Numbered from the stretch's first letter, positions 8,306 through 17,687 are shown. The stretch: 53,129 bases of DNA from Actinomadura sp. KC06 (GCF_004348735.1 NZ_SMKT01000048.1:1-53129), one strand, 5' to 3'. Notes: generated by a model not told the origin, from the sequence alone. Numbers and translations: made by a program.

Positions 8306-9841
8306 TCAGGTGAGGGCATCAGACGTCTCCGGCGTGCTATCGGTCTCCTCGGGAACGGGGGCCTGCTCGTGGCGGGTCAGCAGACCGATCACGATCGCTC
8401 CGGCGGCGACGATGGCGGCGCTGATCAGGGTCGTCACTTGCAGTCCTGTGGTGAAGGCGTCCCGTGCGGCGTCCAGCATCTCGGGGCCGGCCGGTCCGGG
8501 AAGCCCCTCCGCGGTCTCGACGGCGCCGGCGAGACTCTCCCTGGCCGCGCTCTCGGCGGCGGGCGGGACGCCGGTGGGCAGGGAGTCGCTCAGGCCGCTC
8601 CGGTAGATCGCCGTTCCCAGGCTGCCGAGCAACGCCAGCCCGGCGGCGAGCCCGAACTCCTGGCCGGTCTCCGAGATCGCCGAGGCCGCGCCGGCCCGCT
8701 CCGGGGGCGCCGTGGATATGATCCGGTCCATTGCCAGGAGGATCCATGGGCCGAAGCCCAGGCCCATCACGACCAGCCCGGTGATGACCCATGCCAGGCT
8801 GCCGGTACTGATCAGTAGCACGCCGGCCGCGACGACGCCCATGGATCCGGCCAGCACCACCGCCGGGCGGAACCTGTCGACGACCTGCGGCGCGAACTGG
8901 GTGCTCAGCAGCACCGAAGCGGCCTGCGGCAGCATCCACAGACCTGCTTCAAGGGGCGACAGGCCCCGGACCAGCTGCAGGTACTGGTTGACGAAGAGCA
9001 TCACGCCGCCCATCGCGATGAGCCCCACCATCATCGAGGCGAGCGAGACGCTGAAGTTGCGGTAGCGGAACAGCCGTAGATCGATCATCGGGTCGGCCAG
9101 GTGCCGCTGCCGACGCACGAAGACGACGCCGAGGGCAAGGCCGGCCACGATGGTCACCGCCACTGTCGCGTCCGTGCCATGGGTGGCGATGCGCTTGATG
9201 CCGTAGATGAGCGAGAGCACGGTGCCCAGGGAGAGGACGGCGCTCAGAAGGTCGAGCCGTCCGGCCTCCGGGTCCCGGTACTCGGGCAACAGGAACGGCC
9301 CGGCGAGCAGCAGGATCGCCATCACCGGCACGCCCAGCAGGAAGACCGAACCCCACCAGAAGAACTCCAGAAGCAGCCCGCCGACCAGCGGACCGATCGC
9401 GGACCCCACCATGAACCCGCCCATCCAGACGGCCAGGGCCTTGGTGCGTTCCGCGTCGTCGGTGAACATGTTGCGGATCAGCGACATGGTCGACGGCATC
9501 AACGTCGCCCCCGCCACGCCGAGCAATGCGCGGGACACGATGAGCATCTCGGCGGTGGTGGAGTACGCCGCCAGCAGGGACGCCACACCGAAGGCGGCCG
9601 CGCCGGCCAGCAAGACCTTGCGCCGCCCGATCCGGTCCCCCAGCACCCCCATGCTCACCAGGAATCCCGCGATCATGAAGCCATAGATGTCCAGGATCCA
9701 CAGCAGCTGGTTCGCCGTCGGGCCCAAGTCAGCACCCAAGTGCGGGACCGCCAGATGCAGCACGGTCATGTCGATCGAGATGAGCAGCGTGGGCAGAGTA
9801 AGCACAATCAGCCCGATCCACCGCCTGCGAACGGTCACCAT
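8306..9841 (-). CDS. MFS drug/cation exporter, DHA2 family (QacA/SmvA-like)
   Basis: About 511 residues with 14 predicted membrane helices. Family marks: LISIDMTVLHLAVPHLG in helix 1 with the conserved membrane Asp, loop motif GVLGDRIGRRKVLLAG (motif A), RALLGVAGATLMPSTMSL (motif C region) and FWWGSVFLLGVPVM. QacA/SmvA proteins expel lipophilic cations such as biocides and dyes with proton antiport. The frame extends upstream to 9985, but ATG 9841 is preferred because AGAGGAAGG precedes it and the family starts with this transmembrane segment. No regulator is directly adjacent. Confidence 0.92.
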   Translation of the reverse strand: MVTVRRRWIGLIVLTLPTLLISIDMTVLHLAVPHLGADLGPTANQLLWILDIYGFMIAGFLVSMGVLGDRIGRRKVLLAGAAAFGVASLLAAYSTTAEMLIVSRALLGVAGATLMPSTMSLIRNMFTDDAERTKALAVWMGGFMVGSAIGPLVGGLLLEFFWWGSVFLLGVPVMAILLLAGPFLLPEYRDPEAGRLDLLSAVLSLGTVLSLIYGIKRIATHGTDATVAVTIVAGLALGVVFVRRQRHLADPMIDLRLFRYRNFSVSLASMMVGLIAMGGVMLFVNQYLQLVRGLSPLEAGLWMLPQAASVLLSTQFAPQVVDRFRPAVVLAGSMGVVAAGVLLISTGSLAWVITGLVVMGLGFGPWILLAMDRIISTAPPERAGAASAISETGQEFGLAAGLALLGSLGTAIYRSGLSDSLPTGVPPAAESAARESLAGAVETAEGLPGPAGPEMLDAARDAFTTGLQVTTLISAAIVAAGAIVIGLLTRHEQAPVPEETDSTPETSDALT

Positions 9842-10010
9842 ATCCGGTCCTTCCTCTCTGGAGCTCAGCCGCCCGGCCGCGCGGGCGGGCAGTCGCCTAC
9901 CAGTAGAGAAGTCGTCAATCGAGCACTCGATTCCGCGACCGACGATCACCGGCGCTTGGCGCGGAGGCGAAAGCGCCGGTTTCAACCGGCGCTTAACGGC
10001 AGGACCTCAG

Positions 10011-10320
10011 TCAATGCGAGCGAGGAGCCTGCCTCATGAGGTAGACCGGTGAGGCTTCAGGTTCTTGCGTTCGTCGATGCAGGCCTGGGTGGTGCGCGGG
10101 GTTGGTGGGTCGGTAGGTGAGCACGACGACGCCCGAGGTGAACCTGGTGGTGTCGGTCAGTTCGAGGCCGGTGACGCTGTCGGGGCGGAACAAGGGCTCG
10201 CCGGAACCCTTGAGGACGGGGTAGATCCAGACCCGGTACTCGTCCAGCAGCCCTTGCCGGGCGAGGCCGTCGGTGAGCCGGGCCGTTTCCCCCGTGCTGG
10301 GCGGCGGCCCGGGCGGGGGG
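10011..10320 (-). pseudogene. Dihydrofolate reductase-family (RibD C-terminal type) fragment
   Basis: The minus strand reads ETARLTDGLARQGLLDEY, then RVWIYPVLKGSGEPLF, and SVTGLELTDTTRFTSGVVVL, the typical last third of small actinobacterial dihydrofolate reductase-like (RibD_C) proteins. The N-terminal two thirds with the NADPH site are absent. The upstream edge runs straight into the 3' end of the cupin gene at 10327, and the C-terminus carries a foreign tail of about 30 residues. A broken gene left at a rearrangement joint. Confidence 0.7.
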
Positions 10321-10326
10321 GTGCGG

Positions 10327-10842
10327 TCAGGTCTTCGAGGCGCTACGGGCCTGGCTCCAGGCGGCGTTGTCCACGAAGTGGTTGTCGAAGCGTTCCTGCG
10401 TGCGCAGGACTTCCTGGGGGTCGGCCTGGCCGTGCCGGATCCGGTCGAGCAGGCGGAAGTAGTCGAACCGGTCCACGCCCGGGGTCAGCACGATCAGCAC
10501 GTCGGCGGCCGAGTCAGGTGGCGCGGCGAAGGCGTGCGGGGTGTGCGGCGGGACCACCAGCAGGTCTCCCTCGCGCGCGGTCACCACCTCGTCTCCGATC
10601 AGCACCTGCAGCCGGCCGTCGAGGATGAAGAACATCTCCGCCGACGCGCGGTGGTAGTGCGGGGTCGCGCCGTCCTTGCCCCGGCCCAGGGCGGTGCGGC
10701 TGCTGCTCAGGAATCCGCTCGTGGCCGATGCGTCGGCCAGCAGTGTCATCGTGCCGGGCGCCGTGCCGAGCACCTCGGCCTCGTCCCGGCGCACCAGCAC
10801 CGGCCGGCCCTTCGGCGTGTCCCGTGGGTGTGGTTCGGTCAT
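10327..10842 (-). CDS. Single-domain cupin protein
   Basis: 171 residues. The cupin core shows the first metal motif PHYHRASAEMFFILDGRLQV (HxH and Glu) and the second in EGDLLVVPPHTPHAFAAP (His). Such proteins are small oxygenases, isomerases or ligand sensors; the substrate is not evident. It is divergent from a MarR regulator across an 82-base spacer with a palindrome, so it is probably MarR-controlled. A truncated near-copy of this gene lies at 16240-16443 in the same orientation. Confidence 0.9.
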   Translation of the reverse strand: MTEPHPRDTPKGRPVLVRRDEAEVLGTAPGTMTLLADASATSGFLSSSRTALGRGKDGATPHYHRASAEMFFILDGRLQVLIGDEVVTAREGDLLVVPPHTPHAFAAPPDSAADVLIVLTPGVDRFDYFRLLDRIRHGQADPQEVLRTQERFDNHFVDNAAWSQARSASKT

Positions 10843-10855
10843 GGAGGAGATAGTT

Positions 10856-10873
10856 CCATACCTGATAGTATGG
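10856..10873. promoter_or_regulatory. Candidate MarR operator
   Basis: CCATAC-CTGATA-GTATGG is a perfect 6-base inverted repeat in the spacer between the cupin gene and the MarR gene, 14 bases upstream of the cupin start. A nearby repeated ATCAAAT/GTCAAAT pair (10875-10898) may add AT-rich promoter context. Placement fits a repressor site for both promoters. Confidence 0.45.
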
Positions 10874-10924
10874 CGTCAAATTATCTGGCATCAAATAGCG
10901 CAACCATCGAAGTAGGATGCCCTC

Positions 10925-11434
10925 ATGGCCACCGCTAGCGCAGACTCCCCGGACGCGATCGACGCCGTCATCACGGCCTGGCGACGCGAACGTCCCGATC
11001 TCGACCTGACCGCGATCGCCGCCGCCGGGCGCCTCGGCCGTCTGGGCCTGGTGCTGGGCCCGGCCCAGGAGAAGGTGTTCACCGCCTTCGGCCTGCAACG
11101 CGGCGAGTTCGACGTCCTCGCGGCGCTGCGGCGCTCGGGCGAGCCGTACACGCTGAGCCCCTCGCACCTCTCCGAGTTGCTGATGCTCTCGCGCGCCGGG
11201 ATGACCAACCGGCTCGACCGGCTGGAGACCGCCGGATTCGTCGAACGCACCCTGGACCCCGCCGACCGGCGCAGCTTCCGGATCCGGCTCACCGAGCACG
11301 GGTACACCACCGTGGACGCCGCGATGACCGAACACACCGCCAACGTCACCCGCCTGTTCTCAGCGCTGGACGACCAGGAACTGACCGTCCTTGACAAGCT
11401 TCTAAGCAAGCTGCTGCGGGAACTCACCGAGTAG
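10925..11434 (+). CDS. MarR family transcriptional regulator
   Basis: 169 residues. The winged helix reads LSPSHLSELLMLSRAGMTNR, then a LDRLETAGFVER helix and the DPADRRSFRIRLTEHG wing with the family's conserved Asp-Arg-Arg. Helices at both ends form the dimer. It is divergent from the cupin gene and convergent with the ABC permease gene, with only seven bases between stops. Probably a phenolic- or drug-responsive repressor of the cupin gene. Confidence 0.92.
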   Translation: MATASADSPDAIDAVITAWRRERPDLDLTAIAAAGRLGRLGLVLGPAQEKVFTAFGLQRGEFDVLAALRRSGEPYTLSPSHLSELLMLSRAGMTNRLDRLETAGFVERTLDPADRRSFRIRLTEHGYTTVDAAMTEHTANVTRLFSALDDQELTVLDKLLSKLLRELTE

Positions 11435-11441
11435 GGAGCCC

Positions 11442-13424
11442 TTATTCGCGTTCGGAGAGGTCGGTGCCGACCCGTTCGAGGACGGGTCGCGCGGTCCGGT
11501 CGGCGAGCAGCAGGGCGATCGCGCCGAGCGCGAGAAGGCCGGCGAGGACACCGGTGCTGTAGGGGTTGAGCACGCCGGCCGAGCCGATCGTCGCGCCGCT
11601 GGCCAACCCCGCGATCGCGGCGATGGTGCCGAGCAGGGCCGACGGCAGGATCATCTCGCGGCGCTGCGCCGCGAGCAGGACCGTCTGGGGGGTGCCGGCC
11701 AGCCGCAGGGCGATGAAGGTGTCCCGCTGGTCGAAGATGCGCGCGATCGCGCCGATGATCATCGAGGCGAGCGCGACCAGCGCCGCGGTCGGCAGGATCA
11801 GGAAGCCGATGACGACCCCGTCCCGCAGCAGCCACATGTTCGGCAGGTGCTCGGCCATGCTCATCTCCGGACCCCACAGGCCGCTCTCGATCATCGCGGT
11901 CCGGGCGCGGTCCTGTTCGCTGTCGGGGCCTCGCGTGTCCAGGGTGAGCGTGGCCCATTCGCTCGCATTGAGCCAGTCCGGCGCCCCGCCCGTCTCCACG
12001 TCGGCGCGGATGCCCTCGGTCCGGAGCACGGTCTCGGCCTTGCGGGCGTTGGCGTCCAGGGAGGCGGCGGGCACGACGGCCTGTAGCCGCTCGGTCCCGG
12101 ACGCGTACGCGCCGACGTTGCCGGCTCCGGCCGGGAGGCTGATGGCGACGAACCCGGCGATGAAGGACGCGAGCGTCAGGCCCCCGACCGTCCGCCAGGC
12201 GCTGCGCGGGCTGTCCGACAGGCGCCGTCCAGCGAGGAAGGTCGCCGGACGCCGGGCGCGCCAGGCCAGCAGCCTGCCGAGTCCCGCGACGATCCACGGC
12301 CCCGTCGACACCAGTCCCCAGCCGAGGAGCACCACGAAGGTGAAGGCGACGCCGACGAAGGGGTTGCTGCTGCGCAGCCAGAACAGCGCGATCGCCGCAG
12401 CGATGAACACCACGGACCACAGCCGCACCCGCCCCGGGTCACGGCGAGCGCGGCGGTAGGTGCCCAGCGGGTCGCGGACCGCCGCCCGGAGCCCGGTCAG
12501 CGCGCCCAGCGTCAGCACGCCGACCACCGCGGCCACGGTGGCGAGGGTGAGCACCACCCCTGGCCGCACGTCCGCGGTGAACCATTCCCCGCCCTTGATG
12601 GGCACCCGTGCCGTCAACGGCACGAGGACTCGATGCAGCACGGCCCCGCACACCGCCCCGATCCCCGCGAACGTCGCCAGCTCGGCGATGGTCAGCCGGA
12701 CCACCTGCGAGGTGCGGGCGCCCAGCAGCCGCAGGGTCGCCAGCCGCCGCTGCCGGCGTCCCGCCATCAGCCGGGAGGCCAGCCCGCCGAGGCCGGCGAG
12801 CGGAAGCGCGGTCAGGACGATGGCGAGCAGCGCGATGTCCCGGTAGGTGGTCTGGTAGAGATCCGGGGTGTCCGACCATCCGTCGATCCTGGTCGGCGTC
12901 ACCGACGAGACCTCGTTCCACTGATGCCGCGGCCGCCGGTCGCGCATCGAGGGATCGGACGGACGCCGCCCGACCACCGCGACGAGTTCGTCGGGATGCT
13001 CCAGATTCTCCCGGGAGAGTTCGGCGGTGACCGGACCGGGGAACCTGCCGGCGAGCCGGTCTGCCGGCAGGTCCGCCATCAGCTCGGCCAGACGCGGCGA
13101 GACCCACACTTCACCCGGCGCCGGGAACCTGCCCATTCCCGGGAGATCGGGCGGGTTCTGCCCCAGGGCGGCCAGTTCGACGACCGCGAGCGGACGCTCC
13201 TCGACGTAGTCGGTGAAACCCGTCTGGATCGCCGTGGGCCCGTTCGTCGCCTTCTCGGGGGTCCGCCACGCCGTCCGCTCCGCCCGGTTGTCCAGGCCCT
13301 GCTGCAACCCGAGCAACAGCAGCAGGACCAGGGTGATGACGGCGCCCGCCACCAGCGGGAGGCCGACCTCAAGACGGGTGGACCGGCCGCCGCCGCGCAG
13401 CAGGCGCAGCCACAGTCCACGCAT
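11442..13424 (-). CDS. FtsX-type ABC transporter permease
   Basis: 660 residues. One helix near the N-terminus (residues about 22-43), a long outer loop of about 150 residues, then helices around residues 200-330 forming the first FtsX block (ALPLAGLGGLASRLMAGRRQ), a middle pair, and a second FtsX block near the C-terminus (about 555-650) with LIGAIARIFDQRDTFIALRL-like content. The layout matches MacB/LolC-like exporters that work on peptides or cell-wall-active compounds by a mechanical stroke. It overlaps the ATPase stop codon by one base (TGATG), so the two are co-translated. Confidence 0.9.
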   Translation of the reverse strand: MRGLWLRLLRGGGRSTRLEVGLPLVAGAVITLVLLLLLGLQQGLDNRAERTAWRTPEKATNGPTAIQTGFTDYVEERPLAVVELAALGQNPPDLPGMGRFPAPGEVWVSPRLAELMADLPADRLAGRFPGPVTAELSRENLEHPDELVAVVGRRPSDPSMRDRRPRHQWNEVSSVTPTRIDGWSDTPDLYQTTYRDIALLAIVLTALPLAGLGGLASRLMAGRRQRRLATLRLLGARTSQVVRLTIAELATFAGIGAVCGAVLHRVLVPLTARVPIKGGEWFTADVRPGVVLTLATVAAVVGVLTLGALTGLRAAVRDPLGTYRRARRDPGRVRLWSVVFIAAAIALFWLRSSNPFVGVAFTFVVLLGWGLVSTGPWIVAGLGRLLAWRARRPATFLAGRRLSDSPRSAWRTVGGLTLASFIAGFVAISLPAGAGNVGAYASGTERLQAVVPAASLDANARKAETVLRTEGIRADVETGGAPDWLNASEWATLTLDTRGPDSEQDRARTAMIESGLWGPEMSMAEHLPNMWLLRDGVVIGFLILPTAALVALASMIIGAIARIFDQRDTFIALRLAGTPQTVLLAAQRREMILPSALLGTIAAIAGLASGATIGSAGVLNPYSTGVLAGLLALGAIALLLADRTARPVLERVGTDLSERE

Positions 13425-14134
13425 CACTGCACCCTCTTCGGCTCGGGCAGGGTCCGGCCGTCCACGACCTGGACGATCCGGTCGCAGCGCTTGGCCACCC
13501 GCTCGTCATGGGTGACCAGCACCAGCGCCGCCTGCCGGTCCTTCACCGTCGACACCAGCAGGGAGATGACCTCGTCGCCCGTCCGCGTGTCGAGCGAGCC
13601 CGTCGGCTCGTCGGCGAACACGACCGCGGGGGCGAGCACCAGCGCACGGGCGATCCCGACGCGCTGCGCCTCGCCGCCGGACAACTCGCCCGGACGCCGC
13701 CGTTCGAGGCCGTCGAGACCGAGCGACGGGAACAGCTCCCGGGCCCGGGCGACCGCGTCGCGGCGGGCGGTGCCGTCCAGCATCAGCGGCAGCGCCGCGT
13801 TCTCGACCGCCGAGAGTTCTGGCAGCAGGCCGGGGAACTGGAAGACGAATCCGAAGTCCGACCGCCGCAGATCAGTGCGCCCGGCGTCGGACAGTTCATC
13901 GACCCGGACGCCGTCGAACACCACTTCCCCGCCGTCGGGCATCACGACGCCGGAAAGGCAGTAGAGCAGCGTGGACTTGCCCGACCCGCTCGGTCCCATC
14001 ACCGCGACCGACTCACCCCGGTCGACCACGAGCGAGGCATGATGCAAAGCGGTGGTGCGCCCGTAGTTCTTCGCGAGGTCCGCCCCGGCGAGCACTGGAC
14101 GGGCCGGCCTCGCACCGCCGTCAGCCTGCGTCAT
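13424..14134 (-). CDS. ABC transporter ATP-binding protein (LolD/MacB type)
   Basis: About 236 residues: Walker A GPSGSGKST, Q-loop in FVFQFPGLLPELS, signature LSGGEAQRVGIARAL, Walker B VVFADEPTGSLD, and H-loop LVTHDE. The FADEPTG...LD signature is typical of the MacB/LolD/BceA branch that pairs with FtsX permeases. The frame extends to 14215 but ATG 14134 matches the family start. The operon is divergent from a histidine kinase/response regulator pair, an arrangement often seen for stress-induced antimicrobial-peptide exporters. Confidence 0.95.
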   Translation of the reverse strand: MTQADGGARPARPVLAGADLAKNYGRTTALHHASLVVDRGESVAVMGPSGSGKSTLLYCLSGVVMPDGGEVVFDGVRVDELSDAGRTDLRRSDFGFVFQFPGLLPELSAVENAALPLMLDGTARRDAVARARELFPSLGLDGLERRRPGELSGGEAQRVGIARALVLAPAVVFADEPTGSLDTRTGDEVISLLVSTVKDRQAALVLVTHDERVAKRCDRIVQVVDGRTLPEPKRVQ

Positions 14135-14344
14135 GGCGGCGCGGCGCGTAGGCGTGTGGTGAACCGGGCGGAGGCTCGGTGTGCATGGTCTGCGATGGCA
14201 TGGGCCCAGCCTCACCGGCCCGCCATGCCCCGGGCATCCGCCATTGTCGGGCTTCCGCCTCGGCGGAAAGTCGGAGCCCTCACGGGGCCGACGTACAACT
14301 TTCTATTGATGCCCTGGTCGCGCGGCGCGGATAGCGTGCGACCC

Positions 14345-15562
14345 ATGAGGCCGCCAATGCCGATCGACCTGCGCCCCGCGGCGCTCTGGGCGGCCGTATG
14401 GGGAGGGCGCCATCGGGTGATCGACGCGCTGGTGGCCGTCGCCCTTGCCGCGAGCGCGCCCTCCGGTGACGGCGGCTCTGGCCGCTCCATGGGTGAGGTC
14501 GGAATCACCTACCTCGAGCGGCCACCGATGTGGATCGCGCTGTCGTCGGGGCTCGCGGTGGGCGCCGCGGCCTGGTGGCGCAGGCGCCGCCCAGCGCTGT
14601 TCGTCCTGGTCGCCTTGGCCGGCTGGGTCGTGTTGTCCGCCTACATAGCCGTCATGGTCGCGCAGTACACCTTGGCACGGCACATGGCGTCGCGGCGCAC
14701 GCGATCACAGCGTGCAGCGGGGATCAGCATCCTGGTGGCGGCGGCGGTCGTGGTCGGCGTCCCGATTCAGCGGGCGGCGGGCACCGACGCCGCGACGGCG
14801 GTCACGGCCCTGATCTGCGGAGTCCCCGCCCTGCTGGGGCTCTATGTCGGTGCCCAGAGCGAGCTGATCGCCAGGATGCGCGAGCGGGCGGAACGCGCCG
14901 AACGCGAGCAGCACCAGCGTGTCCTGCAGGCGCGCAGCGCCGAACGGGCCCAGATCGCCCGGGACATGCACGACGTGGTCACGCACCGCGTGTCGCTGAT
15001 GGTGCTGCACGCCACGGCGCTGGAGGTGGCGCGGGACCAGGACGCCACCGCCATCGGCACACGGATCGGCGTCATCGGACGCGAGACACTGGACGAACTG
15101 CGTTCACTGGTGGAGGTCCTGCGCGCCGACGGCGACAACGCCGCGCCGCTCACGCCGCAACCCACCCTGGCCGATCTCGGCGGGCTGGTCGAGTCGTCCC
15201 GCCGTCTCGGCATGCCGGTCACCCTGGAGGCGGTCGACGACTGCGACGCCGCGCTTCCCGCGTTCGTCGAGCACGCCGTCTACCGTGTCGTCCAAGAGGC
15301 CCTGACCAACGTGCACAAGCATGCCGCCACCGCACCGACCCACGTCCGTATCCACCACACCCACGACGCCCTTCACCTGCGCGTGACCAACGGCCGCGCG
15401 CCGCGCGCCGCCCACGCCGAGCTGCCCGCCGGCGGGCACGGCCTGATCGGCGTCGCCGAGCGAGTCCGGCTGGTCGGCGGCGAACTCACCGCACGACCGA
15501 CCGCCGAGGGCGGATTCGACATCACCGCCGACATCCCGCTGACACGACAGCACACCCCATGA
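14345..15562 (+). CDS. Sensor histidine kinase (NarL-partner type)
   Basis: 405 residues. About five membrane helices lie in residues 25-175, with little outside the membrane, suggesting the sensor reads the membrane or a membrane transporter. The HisKA_3 dimerisation helix is SAERAQIARDMHDVVTHRVS with the phospho-accepting His. The ATPase N-box is VVQEALTNVHKHA and the G-box region reads GGHGLIGVAERVRLVGG. Start at ATG 14345 places it directly before the first helix. It overlaps the response regulator by four bases. Confidence 0.93.
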   Translation: MRPPMPIDLRPAALWAAVWGGRHRVIDALVAVALAASAPSGDGGSGRSMGEVGITYLERPPMWIALSSGLAVGAAAWWRRRRPALFVLVALAGWVVLSAYIAVMVAQYTLARHMASRRTRSQRAAGISILVAAAVVVGVPIQRAAGTDAATAVTALICGVPALLGLYVGAQSELIARMRERAERAEREQHQRVLQARSAERAQIARDMHDVVTHRVSLMVLHATALEVARDQDATAIGTRIGVIGRETLDELRSLVEVLRADGDNAAPLTPQPTLADLGGLVESSRRLGMPVTLEAVDDCDAALPAFVEHAVYRVVQEALTNVHKHAATAPTHVRIHHTHDALHLRVTNGRAPRAAHAELPAGGHGLIGVAERVRLVGGELTARPTAEGGFDITADIPLTRQHTP

Positions 15563-16215
15563 GCGAACCGATCCGGGTACTGATCGCCGACGACGAGTGG
15601 ATGGTGCGCTCCATGCTGCGCACCATCATGGAGTCCGCCCCGGACATCACCGTGATCGGCGAGGCCGGCGACGGGGCCGAAGCGGTGACCATGGCCCAGA
15701 ACCTGCGCCCCGACGTCGTGCTCATGGACATCCGGATGCCCCGCGCCGACGGCCTGACCGCCACCGAACGCCTCGCGAGATCGCCCCGCCCGCCGAACGT
15801 GGTCGTCCTGACCACCTTCGACCTCGACGAATACGTACGAACCGCACTGGCCCACGGAGCGGTCGGCTTCCTGCTCAAGGACGCGACCGCCGGTGACATG
15901 ATCACCGCGGTCCGCAGCGCGGCACGCGGCGAAGCGATGCTCTCCCCCAAGGTGACCCGCCGCCTGCTCCAGCACTTCACCAAGGCCGAATCGGGACGAA
16001 CCCAGGCCGAACACCGCCTCAAGGCCCTGACCACCAAAGAACGCGACGTGCTCATCGCGCTGGGCAACGGCCTGTCCAACACCGACATCGCAACCAGCCT
16101 GCACATGAGCGAGGCAACGGCCAAAACCCACGTCAGCCGGATCCTGACCAAACTCTCCCTCACCAACCGCGTCCAAGCCGCCATCCTCGCCCACCAAGCA
16201 GGTCTGCTCGACTAA
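15559..16215 (+). CDS. NarL/LuxR-type response regulator
   Basis: 218 residues. The receiver domain has acidic pair DDE near residue 11, phospho-Asp in DVVLMDIRMPRADG and the conserved Lys in GFLLKDA. The C-terminal LuxR HTH is LTTKERDVLIALGNGLSNTD followed by ATAKTHVSRILTKL. ATG 15559 overlaps the kinase stop (ATGA). Likely activates the divergent ABC exporter; the 210-base spacer at 14135-14344 would hold both promoters. Confidence 0.95.
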   Translation: MSEPIRVLIADDEWMVRSMLRTIMESAPDITVIGEAGDGAEAVTMAQNLRPDVVLMDIRMPRADGLTATERLARSPRPPNVVVLTTFDLDEYVRTALAHGAVGFLLKDATAGDMITAVRSAARGEAMLSPKVTRRLLQHFTKAESGRTQAEHRLKALTTKERDVLIALGNGLSNTDIATSLHMSEATAKTHVSRILTKLSLTNRVQAAILAHQAGLLD

Positions 16216-16239
16216 CGTCCCGCAGAGCGCTCGCACCAC

Positions 16240-16443
16240 CGAAACGCGGTGGTAGTGCGGGATCGCGCCGTCCTTGCCCCCCGGCCTCAGGGCAGTGCGG
16301 CTGCTACTCAGGAATCCGCTGATGGCCGATGCGTCAGCCGGCAGCGTCATCGGGCCGGGCACCTTGCCGAACACCTCAGCCTCGTCCCGGCGCACCAGCA
16401 CCGGCCGGGACTTCAGCATCTCCCGCGGGTGTGGCTCGCCCAT
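16240..16443 (-). pseudogene. Truncated second copy of the cupin gene
   Basis: The minus strand from ATG 16443 reads MGEPHPREMLKSRPVLVRRD and continues EAEVFGKVPGPMTLPADASA with GKDGAIPHYHRVS, nearly the same as the first 65 residues of the intact cupin at 10327-10842. Similarity also covers about 20 bases upstream of the start codon. The copy breaks just after the first metal motif and lacks the rest of the barrel. One residue is inserted (RPGGKDG against GRGKDG). It is a decayed duplicate in the same orientation, 5.5 kb from the parent. Confidence 0.8.
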
Positions 16444-16939
16444 GGCGGAGACAGCAGCCTTACTCGGCGGTCCGCGAGAACCGTCAGACGATGGCGCCGT
16501 GATGGCACAAACGACGCTTTCCAGCACCCCGCAAGACCTCACCAGCCCACACACAGGATCCTCGCGCAGCCCGCTGACCTCGCCAAACCGACCACGGCCA
16601 ACCTGATCGCCTCGTCGGAATCAGCCAACGCGCGAAGACCGGCAAGAACGACGACTCGGATTCATGCTCGTCGACCAGGATCAACGACAACGCCAGCTGA
16701 CCGAAATCATAGGGCGGCCGGTTCGCAATCCCGAATATTAGGTATATCTCTCCGCTGCCAGCTGGGGTGAACATTGTTCTGTCGGCCCGCACCATTTCAT
16801 GTAAGGAGGGCTCGGTGGCGGGCCGCACGGAACGCTGGTGAGGTCAATTCCGGCCGCACCGGTGGGCGTGGCCTTTGGCACCGGAGCAGCCCAGGCTGCC
16901 CTTTGCCCTCTGGAACGAGCATGCATCGGAGAAACAAGA
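16444..16939. other. Intergenic stretch, no firm gene
   Basis: A minus-strand frame at 16484-16828 could encode 114 residues (with IFGIANRPPYDFGQLALSLI), but its codon use is mixed and I recognise no family. The plus-strand start region just before 16940 carries GGAG as ribosome site for the next gene. GC is lower around 16700-16800 than in flanking genes. Confidence 0.3.
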
Positions 16940-17566
16940 ATGACAGCGAAGCACAGGATCTTTTCGGCGTGCCTGCTGGCTGCCCCGGCGCTCGCCGCCG
17001 CGGTCGTAATGGCGCCGGCCAGCGCGCAGGCCGAGCCGGGTCCGGCTCAGTCCCCGTCCCGGGCGGTCGCGAAGAAGCACTGCGTGGTCTACCTGGCCGA
17101 ACACGGGAAGATGACCTGCCACTCCACCTTCCGCCAGGCGATGGCGGATGCCACCGGCGGACGGATCACCGACGCCCCCGACAGCCCGGCCGCCGCGGTG
17201 TCGGACCGGAGGTTCAACGACCGCCTCAATTCCACTTCCGGCGGAAAGAAGAGCTCGCGAGGCGCCGTCCAAGCCGGCCACATCGTCGTTTCCATCGAGT
17301 ACATGCACAACGTCGACGGTCCCAGCAGGGTGTTCACGGGAGACCACCTGTGCTCGGGCCCCATCTCCGACGTGGATTTCAGCTTCGGGGACTTGAGGAC
17401 CGTCGGCTTCGACAACACCATTTCGTGGTTCGCGACCTACGGCAACTGCTACGTGGCGCACTTCGAGGAACCGTACTTCGGCGGTGTCAAAACTGGATTC
17501 CTTTCGGGCCCGACGTACATCGGTGACCTGATGAACGACCGGAGCACGTCACTGCAATGGTCGTAA
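16940..17566 (+). CDS. Secreted protein with beta/gamma-crystallin-like C-terminus
   Basis: 208 residues with a signal peptide (MTAKHRIFSACLLAAPALAA, cleavage near AQA). The mature part contains six cysteines. The C-terminal 50 residues read NCYVAHFEEPYFGG and end MNDRSTSLQWS, which fits the beta/gamma-crystallin repeat with its (N/D)(N/D)xx(S/T)S calcium site (NDRSTS). Streptomyces metalloproteinase inhibitors use a related fold, so an inhibitor or calcium-binding role is possible but unproven. ATG 16940 is chosen for GGAG 8 bases before it; an in-frame earlier start at 16838 would hide the signal peptide. Confidence 0.78.
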   Translation: MTAKHRIFSACLLAAPALAAAVVMAPASAQAEPGPAQSPSRAVAKKHCVVYLAEHGKMTCHSTFRQAMADATGGRITDAPDSPAAAVSDRRFNDRLNSTSGGKKSSRGAVQAGHIVVSIEYMHNVDGPSRVFTGDHLCSGPISDVDFSFGDLRTVGFDNTISWFATYGNCYVAHFEEPYFGGVKTGFLSGPTYIGDLMNDRSTSLQWS

Positions 17567-17687
17567 CGGCGCCGGTGATCCTGTCGCCTTGCCACAGCGG
17601 TTCCGGCCGGCAGTGGCGGCAGTGATCACCATCCTCGCCACTCCTCGGCCCGCCATCGCTCACAGATGGCGGACGCGTCACCAAAAG

